Part shown: one piece after another, positions 1 to 14,309 of the stretch
Numbering within the stretch: the first letter of the stretch is position 1
Layout of the letters: each line of letters starts with the position of its first letter
From: Bugulina stolonifera
Lineage: Eukaryota; Bryozoa; Gymnolaemata; Cheilostomatida; Bugulidae
Assembly: GCA_935421135.1 (NCBI GenBank)
Contig: OW285191.1
Coordinates: forward strand, 806,001 to 870,000
Reading direction: 5' to 3'
DNA length: 64,000 nt
Notes under the pieces: generated by a model
What the model was told of the DNA's origin: nothing
What the model saw: only the letters and a program-made list of their open reading frames with translations
Databases searched by the model: none
Position numbers and translations under genes: made by a program

Positions 1-173
1 TATTTTCATGCAATATTGAACATCTTTTACTAGTTTACAAACTAAAAACTCAAGTGAATTTGTCAAAAATCACAAATTTGACATTATGTTTCATGTTTGC
101 AAAGTTAAATATTGTATGCAAAGTCATGTTTTATTGATTTTCATTCAAATTATGCATTCTTAACATTGCAAAA

Positions 174-3100
174 GTGACTGAAACACATTGTTACAAACAG
201 CAATTTGGTACAAAACACACTGAAAACTTACTTTCATGCAATAATAAACATCTTTTACTAGTTTACAAACTAAGAACTCAGGTGAATTTGTTAAAAATCA
301 CAATTTTGACATTATGTATCACGTTTGCAAAGTTGAATATTGCTTGCAAAGCCATGTTTTTTTGATTTTCAATCAAATTATGCATTTTGAACGTTGCAAA
401 AGTGACTGAAACACATTGTTACAAACAGCAATTTGGTACAAAACACAATGAAAACTTACTTTCATGCAATATTGAAGATCTTTTACTAGTTTACAAACGA
501 ATAATTCAAGTGAATTTGTCAAAAATCACAAATTTGCCATTATGTTTCATATTTACAAAGTTGAATATTGCATGCAAAGTCATGTTTTATTGATTTTCAT
601 TCAAATTATGCATTCTGAACATTGCAAAAGTGACTGAAAGACATTGTTACAAAATGCAATTTGGTACAAAACACACTGAAAACTTACTTTCATGCAATAT
701 TGAACATATTTTACTAGTTTAGAAACGAATAATACAAGTGAATTTGTCAAAAATCACAAATTTGACATTATGTTTCATGTTTACAAAGTTGAATGTTGCA
801 TGCAAAAAACTGTTTTATTGATTTTCATTCAGATTATGCATTCTTAACATTGCAAAAGTAACTGAAACGCATTGTTACAAACAGCAATTTGGTACAAAAC
901 ACACTGAAAACTTACTTTCATGCAATATTGAACGTCTTTTACTAGTTAACAAACTAATAACTCAAGTGAATTGGTCAAAAATCACAAATTTGACATTATG
1001 TTTCATGTTTGCAAAGTTAAATATTGTATGCAAAGTCATGTTTTATTGATTTTCATTCAAATTATGCATTCTGAACATTGCAAAAGTGACTGAAACACAT
1101 TGTTACAAACAGCAATTTGGTACAAAACACACTGAAAACTTACTTTCATGCAATATTGAACATCTTCTACTAGTTTACAAACTAATAACTCAAGTGAATT
1201 GGTCAAAAATCACAAATTTGACATTATGTTTCATGTTTGCAAAGTTGAATATTGCTTGCAAAGCCATGTTTTATTGATTTTCATTCAAATTATGCAGTCT
1301 GAACATTGCAAAAGTGACTGAAACACATTGTTACAAACAGCAATTTGGTACAAAACACACTTAAAACTTATTTTCATGCAATATTGAACATCTTTTACTA
1401 GTTTACAAACTAATAACTCAGGTGAATTTGTCAAAAATCACAATTTTGGCATTATGTTTCACGTTTGCAAAGTTGAATATTGCTTGCAAAGCCATGTTTT
1501 ATTGACTTTCATTCAAATTATGCAGTCTGAACATTGCAAAAGTGACTGAAACACATTGTTACAAACAGCAATTTGGTACAAAACACACTTAAAACTTACT
1601 TTCATGCCATATTGAACATCTTTTACTAGTTTACAAACTAATAACTCAAGTGAATTGGTCAAAAATCACAAATTTGACATTATGTTTCATGTTTACAAAG
1701 TTGAATATTGCTTGCAAAGCCATGTTTTATTGATTTTCATTCAAATTATGCAGTCTGAACATTGCAAAAGTGAGTGAAACACATTGTTACAAACAGCAAT
1801 TTGGTACAAAACACACTTAAAACTTACTTTCATGCAATATTGAACATCTTTTACTAGTTTACAAACTAAAAACTCAAGTGAATTTGTCAAAAATCACAAA
1901 TTTGACATTATGTTTCATGTTTGCAAAGTTAAATATTGTATGCAAAGTCATGTTTTATTGATTTTCATTCAAATTATGCATTCCTAACATTGCAAAAGTG
2001 ACTGAAACACATTGTTACAAACAGCAATTTGGTACAAAACACACTTAAAACTTATTTTCATGCAATATTGAACATCTTTTACTAGTTTACAAACTAAAAA
2101 CTCATGTGAATTTGTCAAAAATCACAAATTTGACATTATGTTTCATGTTTGCAAAGTTAAATATTGTATGCAAAGTCATGTTTTATTGATTTTCATTCAA
2201 ATTATGCATTCTTAACATTGCAAAAGTGACTGAAACACATTGTTACAAACAGCAATTTGGTACAAAACACACTGAAAACTTACTTTCATGCAATAATAAA
2301 CATCTTTTACTAGTTTACAAACTAAGAACTCAGGTGAATTTGTTAAAAATCACAATTTTGACATTATGTATCACGTTTGCAAAGTTGAATATTGCTTGCA
2401 AAGCCATGTTTTATTGATTTTCATTCAAATTATGCAGTCTGAACATTGCAAAAGTGACTGAAACACATTGTTACAAACAGCAATTTGGTACAAAACACAC
2501 TTAAAACTTACTTTCATGCAATATTGAACATCTTTTACTAGTTTGCAAACTAATAACTCAAGTGAATTTGTCAAAAATCACAAATTTGACATTATGTTTC
2601 ATGTTTACAAAGTTGAATGTTGCTTGCAAAGCCATGTTTTGTTGATTTTCATTCAAATTATGCAGTCTGAACATTGCAAAAGTGAGTGAAACACATTGTT
2701 ACAAACAGCAATTTGGTACAAAACACACTTAAAACTTACTTTCATGCAATATTGAACATCTTTTACTAGTTTACAAACTAAAAACTCAAGTGAATTGGTC
2801 AAAAATCACAAATTTGACATTATGTTTCATGTTTGCAAAGTTAAATATTGTATGCAAAGTCATGTTTTATTGATTTTCATTCAAATTATGCATTCTTAAC
2901 ATTGCAAAAGTGACTGAAACACATTGTTACAAACAGCAATTTGGTACAAAACACACTGAAAACTTACTTTCATGCAATATTGAACATCTTCTACTAGTTT
3001 ACAAACTAATAACTCAGGTGAATTTGTCAAAAATCACAATTTTGACATTATGTATCACGTTTGCAAAGTTGAATATTGCTTGCAAAGCCATGTTTTATTG

Positions 3101-3365
3101 ATTTTCATTCAAATTATGCAGTCTGAACATTGCAAAAGTGACTGAAACACATTGTTACAAACAGCAATTTGGTACAAAACACACTTAAAACTTATTTTCA
3201 TGCAATATTGAACATCTTTTACTAGTTTACAAACTAAAAACTCAAGTGAATTTGTCAAAAATCACAAATTTGACATTATGTTTCATGTTTGCAAAGTTAA
3301 ATATTGTATGCAAAGTCATGTTTTATTGATTTTCATTCAAATTATGCATTCTTAACATTGCAAAA
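174..3365. repeat. Satellite A higher-order repeat 1 (14 monomers)
   Basis: The unit begins with a four-monomer signature cassette. Monomer 1 carries GCAATAATAAACATC. Monomer 2 is entered through TTTTTTGATTTTCAATC and carries GAAGATC. Monomer 3 carries GAAAGACATTG and GTTTAGAAACG. Monomer 4 carries GTAACTGAAACGC and GTTAACAAAC. Ten further monomers follow before the cassette returns at 3366 (3192 bp = 14 x 228). The boundaries are a convention set by the cassette. Confidence 0.85.
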
Positions 3366-6300
3366 GTGACTGAAACACATTGTTACAAACAGCAATTTGG
3401 TACAAAACACACTGAAAACTTACTTTCATGCAATAATAAACATCTTTTACTAGTTTACAAACTAAGAACTCAGGTGAATTTGTTAAAAATCACAATTTTG
3501 ACATTATGTATCACGTTTGCAAAGTTGAATATTGCTTGCAAAGCCATGTTTTTTTGATTTTCAATCAAATTATGCATTTTGAACGTTGCAAAAGTGACTG
3601 AAACACATTGTTACAAACAGCAATTTGGTACAAAACACAATGAAAACTTACTTTCATGCAATATTGAAGATCTTTTACTAGTTTACAAACGAATAATTCA
3701 AGTGAATTTGTCAAAAATCACAAATTTGCCATTATGTTTCATATTTACAAAGTTGAATATTGCATGCAAAGTCATGTTTTATTGATTTTCATTCAAATTA
3801 TGCATTCTGAACATTGCAAAAGTGACTGAAAGACATTGTTACAAAATGCAATTTGGTACAAAACACACTGAAAACTTACTTTCATGCAATATTGAACATA
3901 TTTTACTAGTTTAGAAACGAATAATACAAGTGAATTTGTCAAAAATCACAAATTTGACATTATGTTTCATGTTTACAAAGTTGAATGTTGCATGCAAAAA
4001 ACTGTTTTATTGATTTTCATTCAGATTATGCATTCTTAACATTGCAAAAGTAACTGAAACGCATTGTTACAAACAGCAATTTGGTACAAAACACACTGAA
4101 AACTTACTTTCATGCAATATTGAACGTCTTTTACTAGTTAACAAACTAATAACTCAAGTGAATTGGTCAAAAATCACAAATTTGACATTATGTTTCATGT
4201 TTGCAAAGTTAAATATTGTATGCAAAGTCATGTTTTATTGATTTTCATTCAAATTATGCATTCTGAACATTGCAAAAGTGACTGAAACACATTGTTACAA
4301 ACAGCAATTTGGTACAAAACACACTGAAAACTTACTTTCATGCAATATTGAACATCTTCTACTAGTTTACAAACTAATAACTCAAGTGAATTGGTCAAAA
4401 ATCACAAATTTGACATTATGTTTCATGTTTGCAAAGTTGAATATTGCTTGCAAAGCCATGTTTTATTGATTTTCATTCAAATTATGCAGTCTGAACATTG
4501 CAAAAGTGACTGAAACACATTGTTACAAACAGCAATTTGGTACAAAACACACTTAAAACTTACTTTCATGCAATATTGAACATCTTTTACTAGTTTACAA
4601 ACTAAAAACTCAAGTGAATTGGTCAAAAATCACAAATTTGACATTATGTTTCATGTTTGCAAAGTTAAATATTGTATGCAAAGTCATGTTTTATTGATTT
4701 TCATTCAAATTATGCATTCCTAACATTGCAAAAGTGACTGAAACACATTGTTACAAACAGCAATTTGGTACAAAACACACTGAAAACTTACTTTCTTGCA
4801 ATATTGAACATCTTCTACTAGTTTACAAACTAATAACTCAGGTGAATTTGTCAAAAATCACAATTTTGACATTATGTTTCACGTTTGCAAAGTTGAATAT
4901 TGCTTGCAAAGCCATGTTTTATTGACTTTCATTCAAATTATGCAGTCTGAACATTGCAAAAGTGACTGAAACACATTGTTACAAACAGCAATTTGGTACA
5001 AAACACACTTAAAACTTATTTTCATGCAATATTGAACATCTTTTACTAGTTTACAAACTAAAAACTCAAGTGAATTGGTCAAAAATCACAAATTTGACAT
5101 TATGTTTCATGTTTGCAAAGTTAAATATTGTATGCAAAGTCATGTTTTATTGATTTTCATTCAAATTATGCATTCTTAACATTGCAAAAGTGACTGAAAC
5201 ACATTGTTACAAACAACAATTTGGTACAAAACACACTGAAAACTTACTTTCATGCAATATTGAACATCTTCTACTAGTTTACAAACTAATAACTCAGGTG
5301 AATTTGTCAAAAATCACAATTTTGACATTATGTATCACGTTTGCAAAGTTGAATATTGCTTGCAAAGCCATGTTTTATTGATTTTCATTCAAATTATGCA
5401 GTCTGAACATTGCAAAAGTGACTGAAACACATTGTTACAAACAGCAATTTGGTACAAAACACACTTAAAACTTACTTTCATGCAATATTGAACATCTTTT
5501 ACTAGTTTACAAACTAATAACTCAAGTGAATTTGTCAAAAATCACAAATTTGACATTATGTTTCATGTTTACAAAGTTGAATGTTGCTTGCAAAGCCATG
5601 TTTTGTTGATTTTCATTCAAATTATGCAGTCTGAACATTGCAAAAGTGAGTGAAACACATTGTTACAAACAGCAATTTGGTACAAAACACACTTAAAACT
5701 TACTTTCATGCAATGTTGAACATCTTTTACTAGTTTACAAACTAAAAACTCAAGTGAATTGGTCAAAAATCACAAATTTGACATTATGTTTCATGTTTGC
5801 AAAGTTAAATATTGTATGCAAAGTCATGTTTTATTGATTTTCATTCAAATTATGCATTCTTAACATTGCAAAAGTGACTGAAACACATTGTTACAAACAG
5901 CAATTTGGTACAAAACACACTTAAAACTTACTTTCATGCAATATTGAACATCTTTTACTAGTTTACAAACTAAAAACTCAAGTGAATTGGTCAAAAATCA
6001 CAAATTTGACATTATGTTTCATGTTTGCAAAGTTAAATATTGTATGCAAAGTCATGTTTTATTGATTTTCATTCAAATTATGCATTCCTAACATTGCAAA
6101 AGTGACTGAAACACATTGTTACAAACAGCAATTTGGTACAAAACACACTGAAAACTTACTTTCTTGCAATATTGAACATCTTCTACTAGTTTACAAACTA
6201 ATAACTCAGGTGAATTTGTCAAAAATCACAATTTTGACATTATGTTTCACGTTTGCAAAGTTGAATATTGCTTGCAAAGCCATGTTTTATTGACTTTCAT

Positions 6301-9293
6301 TCAAATTATGCAGTCTGAACATTGCAAAAGTGACTGAAACACATTGTTACAAACAGCAATTTGGTACAAAACACACTTAAAACTTATTTTCATGCAATAT
6401 TGAACATCTTTTACTAGTTTACAAACTAAAAACTCAAGTGAATTGGTCAAAAATCACAAATTTGACATTATGTTTCATGTTTGCAAAGTTAAATATTGTA
6501 TGCAAAGTCATGTTTTATTGATTTTCATTCAAATTATGCATTCTTAACATTGCAAAAGTGACTGAAACACATTGTTACAAACAGCAATTTGGTACAAAAC
6601 ACACTGAAAACTTACTTTCATGCAATATTGAACATCTTCTACTAGTTTACAAACGAATAACTCAGGTGAATTTGTCAAAAATCACAATTTAGGCATTATG
6701 TTTCACGTTTGCAAAGTTGAATATTGCTTGCAAAGCCATGTTTTATTGACTTTCATTCAAATTATGCAGTCTGAACATTGCAAAAGTGACTGAAACACAT
6801 TGTTACAAACAGCAATTTGGTACAAAACACACTTAAAACTTACTTTCATGCCATATTGAACATCTTTTACTAGTTTACAAACTAATAACCCAAGTGAATT
6901 GGTCAAAAATCGCAAATTTGACATTATGTTTCATGTTTACAAAGTTGAATATTGCTTGCAAAGCCATGTTTTATTGATTTTCATTCAAATTATGCATTCC
7001 TAACATTGCAAAAGTGACTGAAACACATTGTTACAAACAGCAATTTGGTACAAAACACACTTAAAACTTATTTTCATGCAATATTGAACATCTTTTACTA
7101 GTTTACAAACTAATAACTCAGGTGAATTTGTCAAAAATCACAATTTAGGCATTATGTTTCACGTTTGCAAAGTTGAATATTGCTTGCAAAGCCATGTTTT
7201 ATTGACTTTCATTCAAATTATGCAGTCTGAACATTGCAAAAGTGACTGAAACACATTGTTACAAACAGCAATTTGGTACAAAACACACTTAAAACTTACT
7301 TTCATGCCATATTGAACATCTTTTACTAGTTTACAAACTAATAACTCAAGTGAATTGGTCAAAAATCGCAAATTTGACATTATGTTTCATGTTTACAAAG
7401 TTGAATATTGCTTGCAAAGCCATGTTTTATTGATTTTCATTCAAATTATGCAGTCTGAACATTGCAAAAGTGAGTGAAACACATTGTTACAAACAGCAAT
7501 TTGGTACAAAACACACTTAAAACTTACTTTCATGCCATATTGAACATCTTTTACTAGTTTACAAACTAATAACTCAAGTGAATTGGTCAAAAATCACAAA
7601 TTTGACATTATGTTTCATGTTTACAAAGTTGAATATTGCTTGCAAAGCCATGTTTTATTGATTTTCATTCAAATTATGCAGTCTGAACATTGCAAAAGTG
7701 AGTGAAACACATTGTTACAAACAGCAATTTGGTACAAAACACACTTAAAACTTACTTTCATGCAATATTGAACATCTTTTACTAGTTTACAAACTAAAAA
7801 CTCAAGTGAATTTGTCAAAAATCACAAATTTGACATTATGTTTCATGTTTGCAAAGTTAAATATTGTATGCAAAGTCATGTTTTATTGATTTTCATTCAA
7901 ATTATGCATTCCTAACATTGCAAAAGTGACTGAAACACATTGTTACAAACAGCAATTTGGTACAAAACACACTTAAAACTTATTTTCATGCAATATTGAA
8001 CATCTTTTACTAGTTTACAAACTAAAAACTCATGTGAATTTGTCAAAAATCACAAATTTGACATTATGTTTCATGTTTGCAAAGTTAAATATTGTATGCA
8101 AAGTCATGTTTTATTGATTTTCATTCAAATTATGCATTCTTAACATTGCAAAAGTGACTGAAACACATTGTTACAAACAGCAATTTGGTACAAAACACAC
8201 TGAAAACTTACTTTCATGCAATAATAAACATCTTTTACTAGTTTACAAACTAAGAACTCAGGTGAATTTGTTAAAAATCACAATTTTGACATTATGTATC
8301 ACGTTTGCAAAGTTGAATATTGCTTGCAAAGCCATGTTTTATTGATTTTCATTCAAATTATGCAGTCTGAACATTGCAAAAGTGACTGAAACACATTGTT
8401 ACAAACAGCAATTTGGTACAAAACACACTTAAAACTTACTTTCATGCAATATTGAACATCTTTTACTAGTTTGCAAACTAATAACTCAAGTGAATTTGTC
8501 AAAAATCACAAATTTGACATTATGTTTCATGTTTACAAAGTTGAATGTTGCTTGCAAAGCCATGTTTTGTTGATTTTCATTCAAATTATGCAGTCTGAAC
8601 ATTGCAAAAGTGAGTGAAACACATTGTTACAAACAGCAATTTGGTACAAAACACACTTAAAACTTACTTTCATGCAATATTGAACATCTTTTACTAGTTT
8701 ACAAACTAAAAACTCAAGTGAATTGGTCAAAAATCACAAATTTGACATTATGTTTCATGTTTGCAAAGTTAAATATTGTATGCAAAGTCATGTTTTATTG
8801 ATTTTCATTCAAATTATGCATTCTTAACATTGCAAAAGTGACTGAAACACATTGTTACAAACAGCAATTTGGTACAAAACACACTGAAAACTTACTTTCA
8901 TGCAATATTGAACATCTTCTACTAGTTTACAAACTAATAACTCAGGTGAATTTGTCAAAAATCACAATTTTGACATTATGTATCACGTTTGCAAAGTTGA
9001 ATATTGCTTGCAAAGCCATGTTTTATTGATTTTCATTCAAATTATGCAGTCTGAACATTGCAAAAGTGACTGAAACACATTGTTACAAACAGCAATTTGG
9101 TACAAAACACACTTAAAACTTATTTTCATGCAATATTGAACATCTTTTACTAGTTTACAAACTAAAAACTCAAGTGAATTTGTCAAAAATCACAAATTTG
9201 ACATTATGTTTCATGTTTGCAAAGTTAAATATTGTATGCAAAGTCATGTTTTATTGATTTTCATTCAAATTATGCATTCTTAACATTGCAAAA
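3366..9293. repeat. Satellite A higher-order repeat 2 (26 monomers)
   Basis: From one signature cassette to the next is 5928 bp, 26 monomers. Much of the window from about 1770 to 7469 matches the sequence 5928 bp downstream, for example 2226 with 8154, 4734 with 10662 and 6102 with 12030. This shows duplication of blocks larger than one unit. A monomer inserted near 7242-7470, relative to the equivalent place at 1542, shows how unit length changes by whole monomers. Confidence 0.85.
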
Positions 9294-12200
9294 GTGACTG
9301 AAACACATTGTTACAAACAGCAATTTGGTACAAAACACACTGAAAACTTACTTTCATGCAATAATAAACATCTTTTACTAGTTTACAAACTAAGAACTCA
9401 GGTGAATTTGTTAAAAATCACAATTTTGACATTATGTATCACGTTTGCAAAGTTGAATATTGCTTGCAAAGCCATGTTTTTTTGATTTTCAATCAAATTA
9501 TGCATTTTGAACGTTGCAAAAGTGACTGAAACACATTGTTACAAACAGCAATTTGGTACAAAACACAATGAAAACTTACTTTCATGCAATATTGAAGATC
9601 TTTTACTAGTTTACAAACGAATAATTCAAGTGAATTTGTCAAAAATCACAAATTTGCCATTATGTTTCATATTTACAAAGTTGAATATTGCATGCAAAGT
9701 CATGTTTTATTGATTTTCATTCAAATTATGCATTCTGAACATTGCAAAAGTGACTGAAAGACATTGTTACAAAATGCAATTTGGTACAAAACACACTGAA
9801 AACTTACTTTCATGCAATATTGAACATATTTTACTAGTTTAGAAACGAATAATACAAGTGAATTTGTCAAAAATCACAAATTTGACATTATGTTTCATGT
9901 TTACAAAGTTGAATGTTGCATGCAAAAAACTGTTTTATTGATTTTCATTCAGATTATGCATTCTTAACATTGCAAAAGTAACTGAAACGCATTGTTACAA
10001 ACAGCAATTTGGTACAAAACACACTGAAAACTTACTTTCATGCAATATTGAACGTCTTTTACTAGTTAACAAACTAATAACTCAAGTGAATTGGTCAAAA
10101 ATCACAAATTTGACATTATGTTTCATGTTTGCAAAGTTAAATATTGTATGCAAAGTCATGTTTTATTGATTTTCATTCAAATTATGCATTCTGAACATTG
10201 CAAAAGTGACTGAAACACATTGTTACAAACAGCAATTTGGTACAAAACACACTGAAAACTTACTTTCATGCAATATTGAACATCTTCTACTAGTTTACAA
10301 ACTAATAACTCAAGTGAATTGGTCAAAAATCACAAATTTGACATTATGTTTCATGTTTGCAAAGTTGAATATTGCTTGCAAAGCCATGTTTTATTGATTT
10401 TCATTCAAATTATGCAGTCTGAACATTGCAAAAGTGACTGAAACACATTGTTACAAACAGCAATTTGGTACAAAACACACTTGAAACTTACTTTCATGCA
10501 ATATTGAACATCTTTTACTAGTTTACAAACTAAAAACTCAAGTGAATTGGTCAAAAATCACAAATTTGACATTATGTTTCATGTTTGCAAAGTTAAATAT
10601 TGTATGCAAAGTCATGTTTTATTGATTTTCATTCAAATTATGCATTCCTAACATTGCAAAAGTGACTGAAACACATTGTTACAAACAGCAATTTGGTACA
10701 AAACACACTGAAAACTTACTTTCTTGCAATATTGAACATCTTCTACTAGTTTACAAACTAATAACTCAGGTGAATTTGTCAAAAATCACAATTTTGACAT
10801 TATGTTTCACGTTTGCAAAGTTGAATATTGCTTGCAAAGCCATGTTTTATTGACTTTCATTCAAATTATGCAGTCTGAACATTGCAAAAGTGACTGAAAC
10901 ACATTGTTACAAACAGCAATTTGGTACAAAACACACTTAAAACTTATTTTCATGCAATATTGAACATCTTTTACTAGTTTACAAACTAAAAACTCAAGTG
11001 AATTGGTCAAAAATCACAAATTTGACATTATGTTTCATGTTTGCAAAGTTAAATATTGTATGCAAAGTCATGTTTTATTGATTTTCATTCAAATTATGCA
11101 TTCTTAACATTGCAAAAGTGACTGAAACACATTGTTACAAACAACAATTTGGTACAAAACACACTGAAAACTTACTTTCATGCAATATTGAACATCTTCT
11201 ACTAGTTTACAAACTAATAACTCAGGTGAATTTGTCAAAAATCACAATTTTGACATTATGTATCACGTTTGCAAAGTTGAATATTGCTTGCAAAGCCATG
11301 TTTTATTGATTTTCATTCAAATTATGCAGTCTGAACATTGCAAAAGTGACTGAAACACATTGTTACAAACAGCAATTTGGTACAAAACACACTTAAAACT
11401 TACTTTCATGCAATATTGAACATCTTTTACTAGTTTACAAACTAATAACTCAAGTGAATTTGTCAAAAATCACAAATTTGACATTATGTTTCATGTTTAC
11501 AAAGTTGAATGTTGCTTGCAAAGCCATGTTTTGTTGATTTTCATTCAAATTATGCAGTCTGAACATTGCAAAAGTGAGTGAAACACATTGTTACAAACAG
11601 CAATTTGGTACAAAACACACTTAAAACTTACTTTCATGCAATGTTGAACATCTTTTACTAGTTTACAAACTAAAAACTCAAGTGAATTGGTCAAAAATCA
11701 CAAATTTGACATTATGTTTCATGTTTGCAAAGTTAAATATTGTATGCAAAGTCATGTTTTATTGATTTTCATTCAAATTATGCATTCTTAACATTGCAAA
11801 AGTGACTGAAACACATTGTTACAAACAGCAATTTGGTACAAAACACACTTAAAACTTACTTTCATGCAATATTGAACATCTTTTACTAGTTTACAAACTA
11901 AAAACTCAAGTGAATTGGTCAAAAATCACAAATTTGACATTATGTTTCATGTTTGCAAAGTTAAATATTGTATGCAAAGTCATGTTTTATTGATTTTCAT
12001 TCAAATTATGCATTCCTAACATTGCAAAAGTGACTGAAACACATTGTTACAAACAGCAATTTGGTACAAAACACACTGAAAACTTACTTTCTTGCAATAT
12101 TGAACATCTTCTACTAGTTTACAAACTAATAACTCAGGTGAATTTGTCAAAAATCACAATTTTGACATTATGTTTCACGTTTGCAAAGTTGAATATTGCT

Positions 12201-14309
12201 TGCAAAGCCATGTTTTATTGACTTTCATTCAAATTATGCAGTCTGAACATTGCAAAAGTGACTGAAACACATTGTTACAAACAGCAATTTGGTACAAAAC
12301 ACACTTAAAACTTATTTTCATGCAATATTGAACATCTTTTACTAGTTTACAAACTAAAAACTCAAGTGAATTGGTCAAAAATCACAAATTTGACATTATG
12401 TTTCATGTTTGCAAAGTTAAATATTGTATGCAAAGTCATGTTTTATTGATTTTCATTCAAATTATGCATTCTTAACATTGCAAAAGTGACTGAAACACAT
12501 TGTTACAAACAGCAATTTGGTACAAAACACACTGAAAACTTACTTTCATGCAATATTGAACATCTTCTACTAGTTTACAAACGAATAACTCAGGTGAATT
12601 TGTCAAAAATCACAATTTAGGCATTATGTTTCACGTTTGCAAAGTTGAATATTGCTTGCAAAGCCATGTTTTATTGACTTTCATTCAAATTATGCAGTCT
12701 GAACATTGCAAAAGTGACTGAAACACATTGTTACAAACAGCAATTTGGTACAAAACACACTTAAAACTTACTTTCATGCCATATTGAACATCTTTTACTA
12801 GTTTACAAACTAATAACCCAAGTGAATTGGTCAAAAATCGCAAATTTGACATTATGTTTCATGTTTACAAAGTTGAATATTGCTTGCAAAGCCATGTTTT
12901 ATTGATTTTCATTCAAATTATGCATTCCTAACATTGCAAAAGTGACTGAAACACATTGTTACAAACAGCAATTTGGTACAAAACACACTTAAAACTTATT
13001 TTCATGCAATATTGAACATCTTTTACTAGTTTACAAACTAATAACTCAGGTGAATTTGTCAAAAATCACAATTTAGGCATTATGTTTCACGTTTGCAAAG
13101 TTGAATATTGCTTGCAAAGCCATGTTTTATTGACTTTCATTCAAATTATGCAGTCTGAACATTGCAAAAGTGACTGAAACACATTGTTACAAACAGCAAT
13201 TTGGTACAAAACACACTTAAAACTTACTTTCATGCCATATTGAACATCTTTTACTAGTTTACAAACTAATAACTCAAGTGAATTGGTCAAAAATCGCAAA
13301 TTTGACATTATGTTTCATGTTTACAAAGTTGAATATTGCTTGCAAAGCCATGTTTTATTGATTTTCATTCAAATTATGCAGTCTGAACATTGCAAAAGTG
13401 AGTGAAACACATTGTTACAAACAGCAATTTGGTACAAAACACACTGAAAACTTACTTTCATGCAATATTGAACATCTTCTACTAGTTTACAAACTAATAT
13501 CTCAGGTGAATTTGTCAAAAATCACAATTTTGGCATTATGTTTCACGTTTGCAAAGTTGAATATTGCTTGCAAAGCCATGTTTTATTGACTTTCATTCAA
13601 ATTATGCAGTCTGAACATTGCAAAAGTGACTGAAACACATTGTTACAAACAGCAATTTGGTACAAAACACACTTAAAACTTACTTTCATGCCATATTGAA
13701 CATCTTTTACTAGTTTACAAACTAATAACTCAAGTGAATTGGTCAAAAATCACAAATTTGACATTATGTTTCATGTTTACAAAGTTGAATATTGCTTGCA
13801 AAGCCATGTTTTATTGATTTTCATTCAAATTATGCAGTCTGAACATTGCAAAAGTGAGTGAAACACATTGTTACAAACAGCAATTTGGTACAAAACACAC
13901 TTAAAACTTACTTTCATGCAATATTGAACATCTTTTACTAGTTTACAAACTAAAAACTCAAGTGAATTTGTCAAAAATCACAAATTTGACATTATGTTTC
14001 ATGTTTGCAAAGTTAAATATTGTATGCAAAGTCATGTTTTATTGATTTTCATTCAAATTATGCATTCCTAACATTGCAAAAGTGACTGAAACACATTGTT
14101 ACAAACAGCAATTTGGTACAAAACACACTTAAAACTTATTTTCATGCAATATTGAACATCTTTTACTAGTTTACAAACTAAAAACTCAAGTGAATTTGTC
14201 AAAAATCACAAATTTGACATTATGTTTCATGTTTGCAAAGTTAAATATTGTATGCAAAGTCATGTTTTATTGATTTTCATTCAAATTATGCATTCTTAAC
14301 ATTGCAAAA
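9294..14309. repeat. Satellite A higher-order repeat 3 (22 monomers)
   Basis: 5016 bp from cassette to cassette. It is almost base-identical to the start of unit 2. One private difference is ACTTGAAACTT near 10481, where the other units have ACTTAAAACTT. The right part carries the GTGAGTGAAACAC monomer at 13398 with AATATCTCAGG, which returns at 17730 and 22746. Confidence 0.85.
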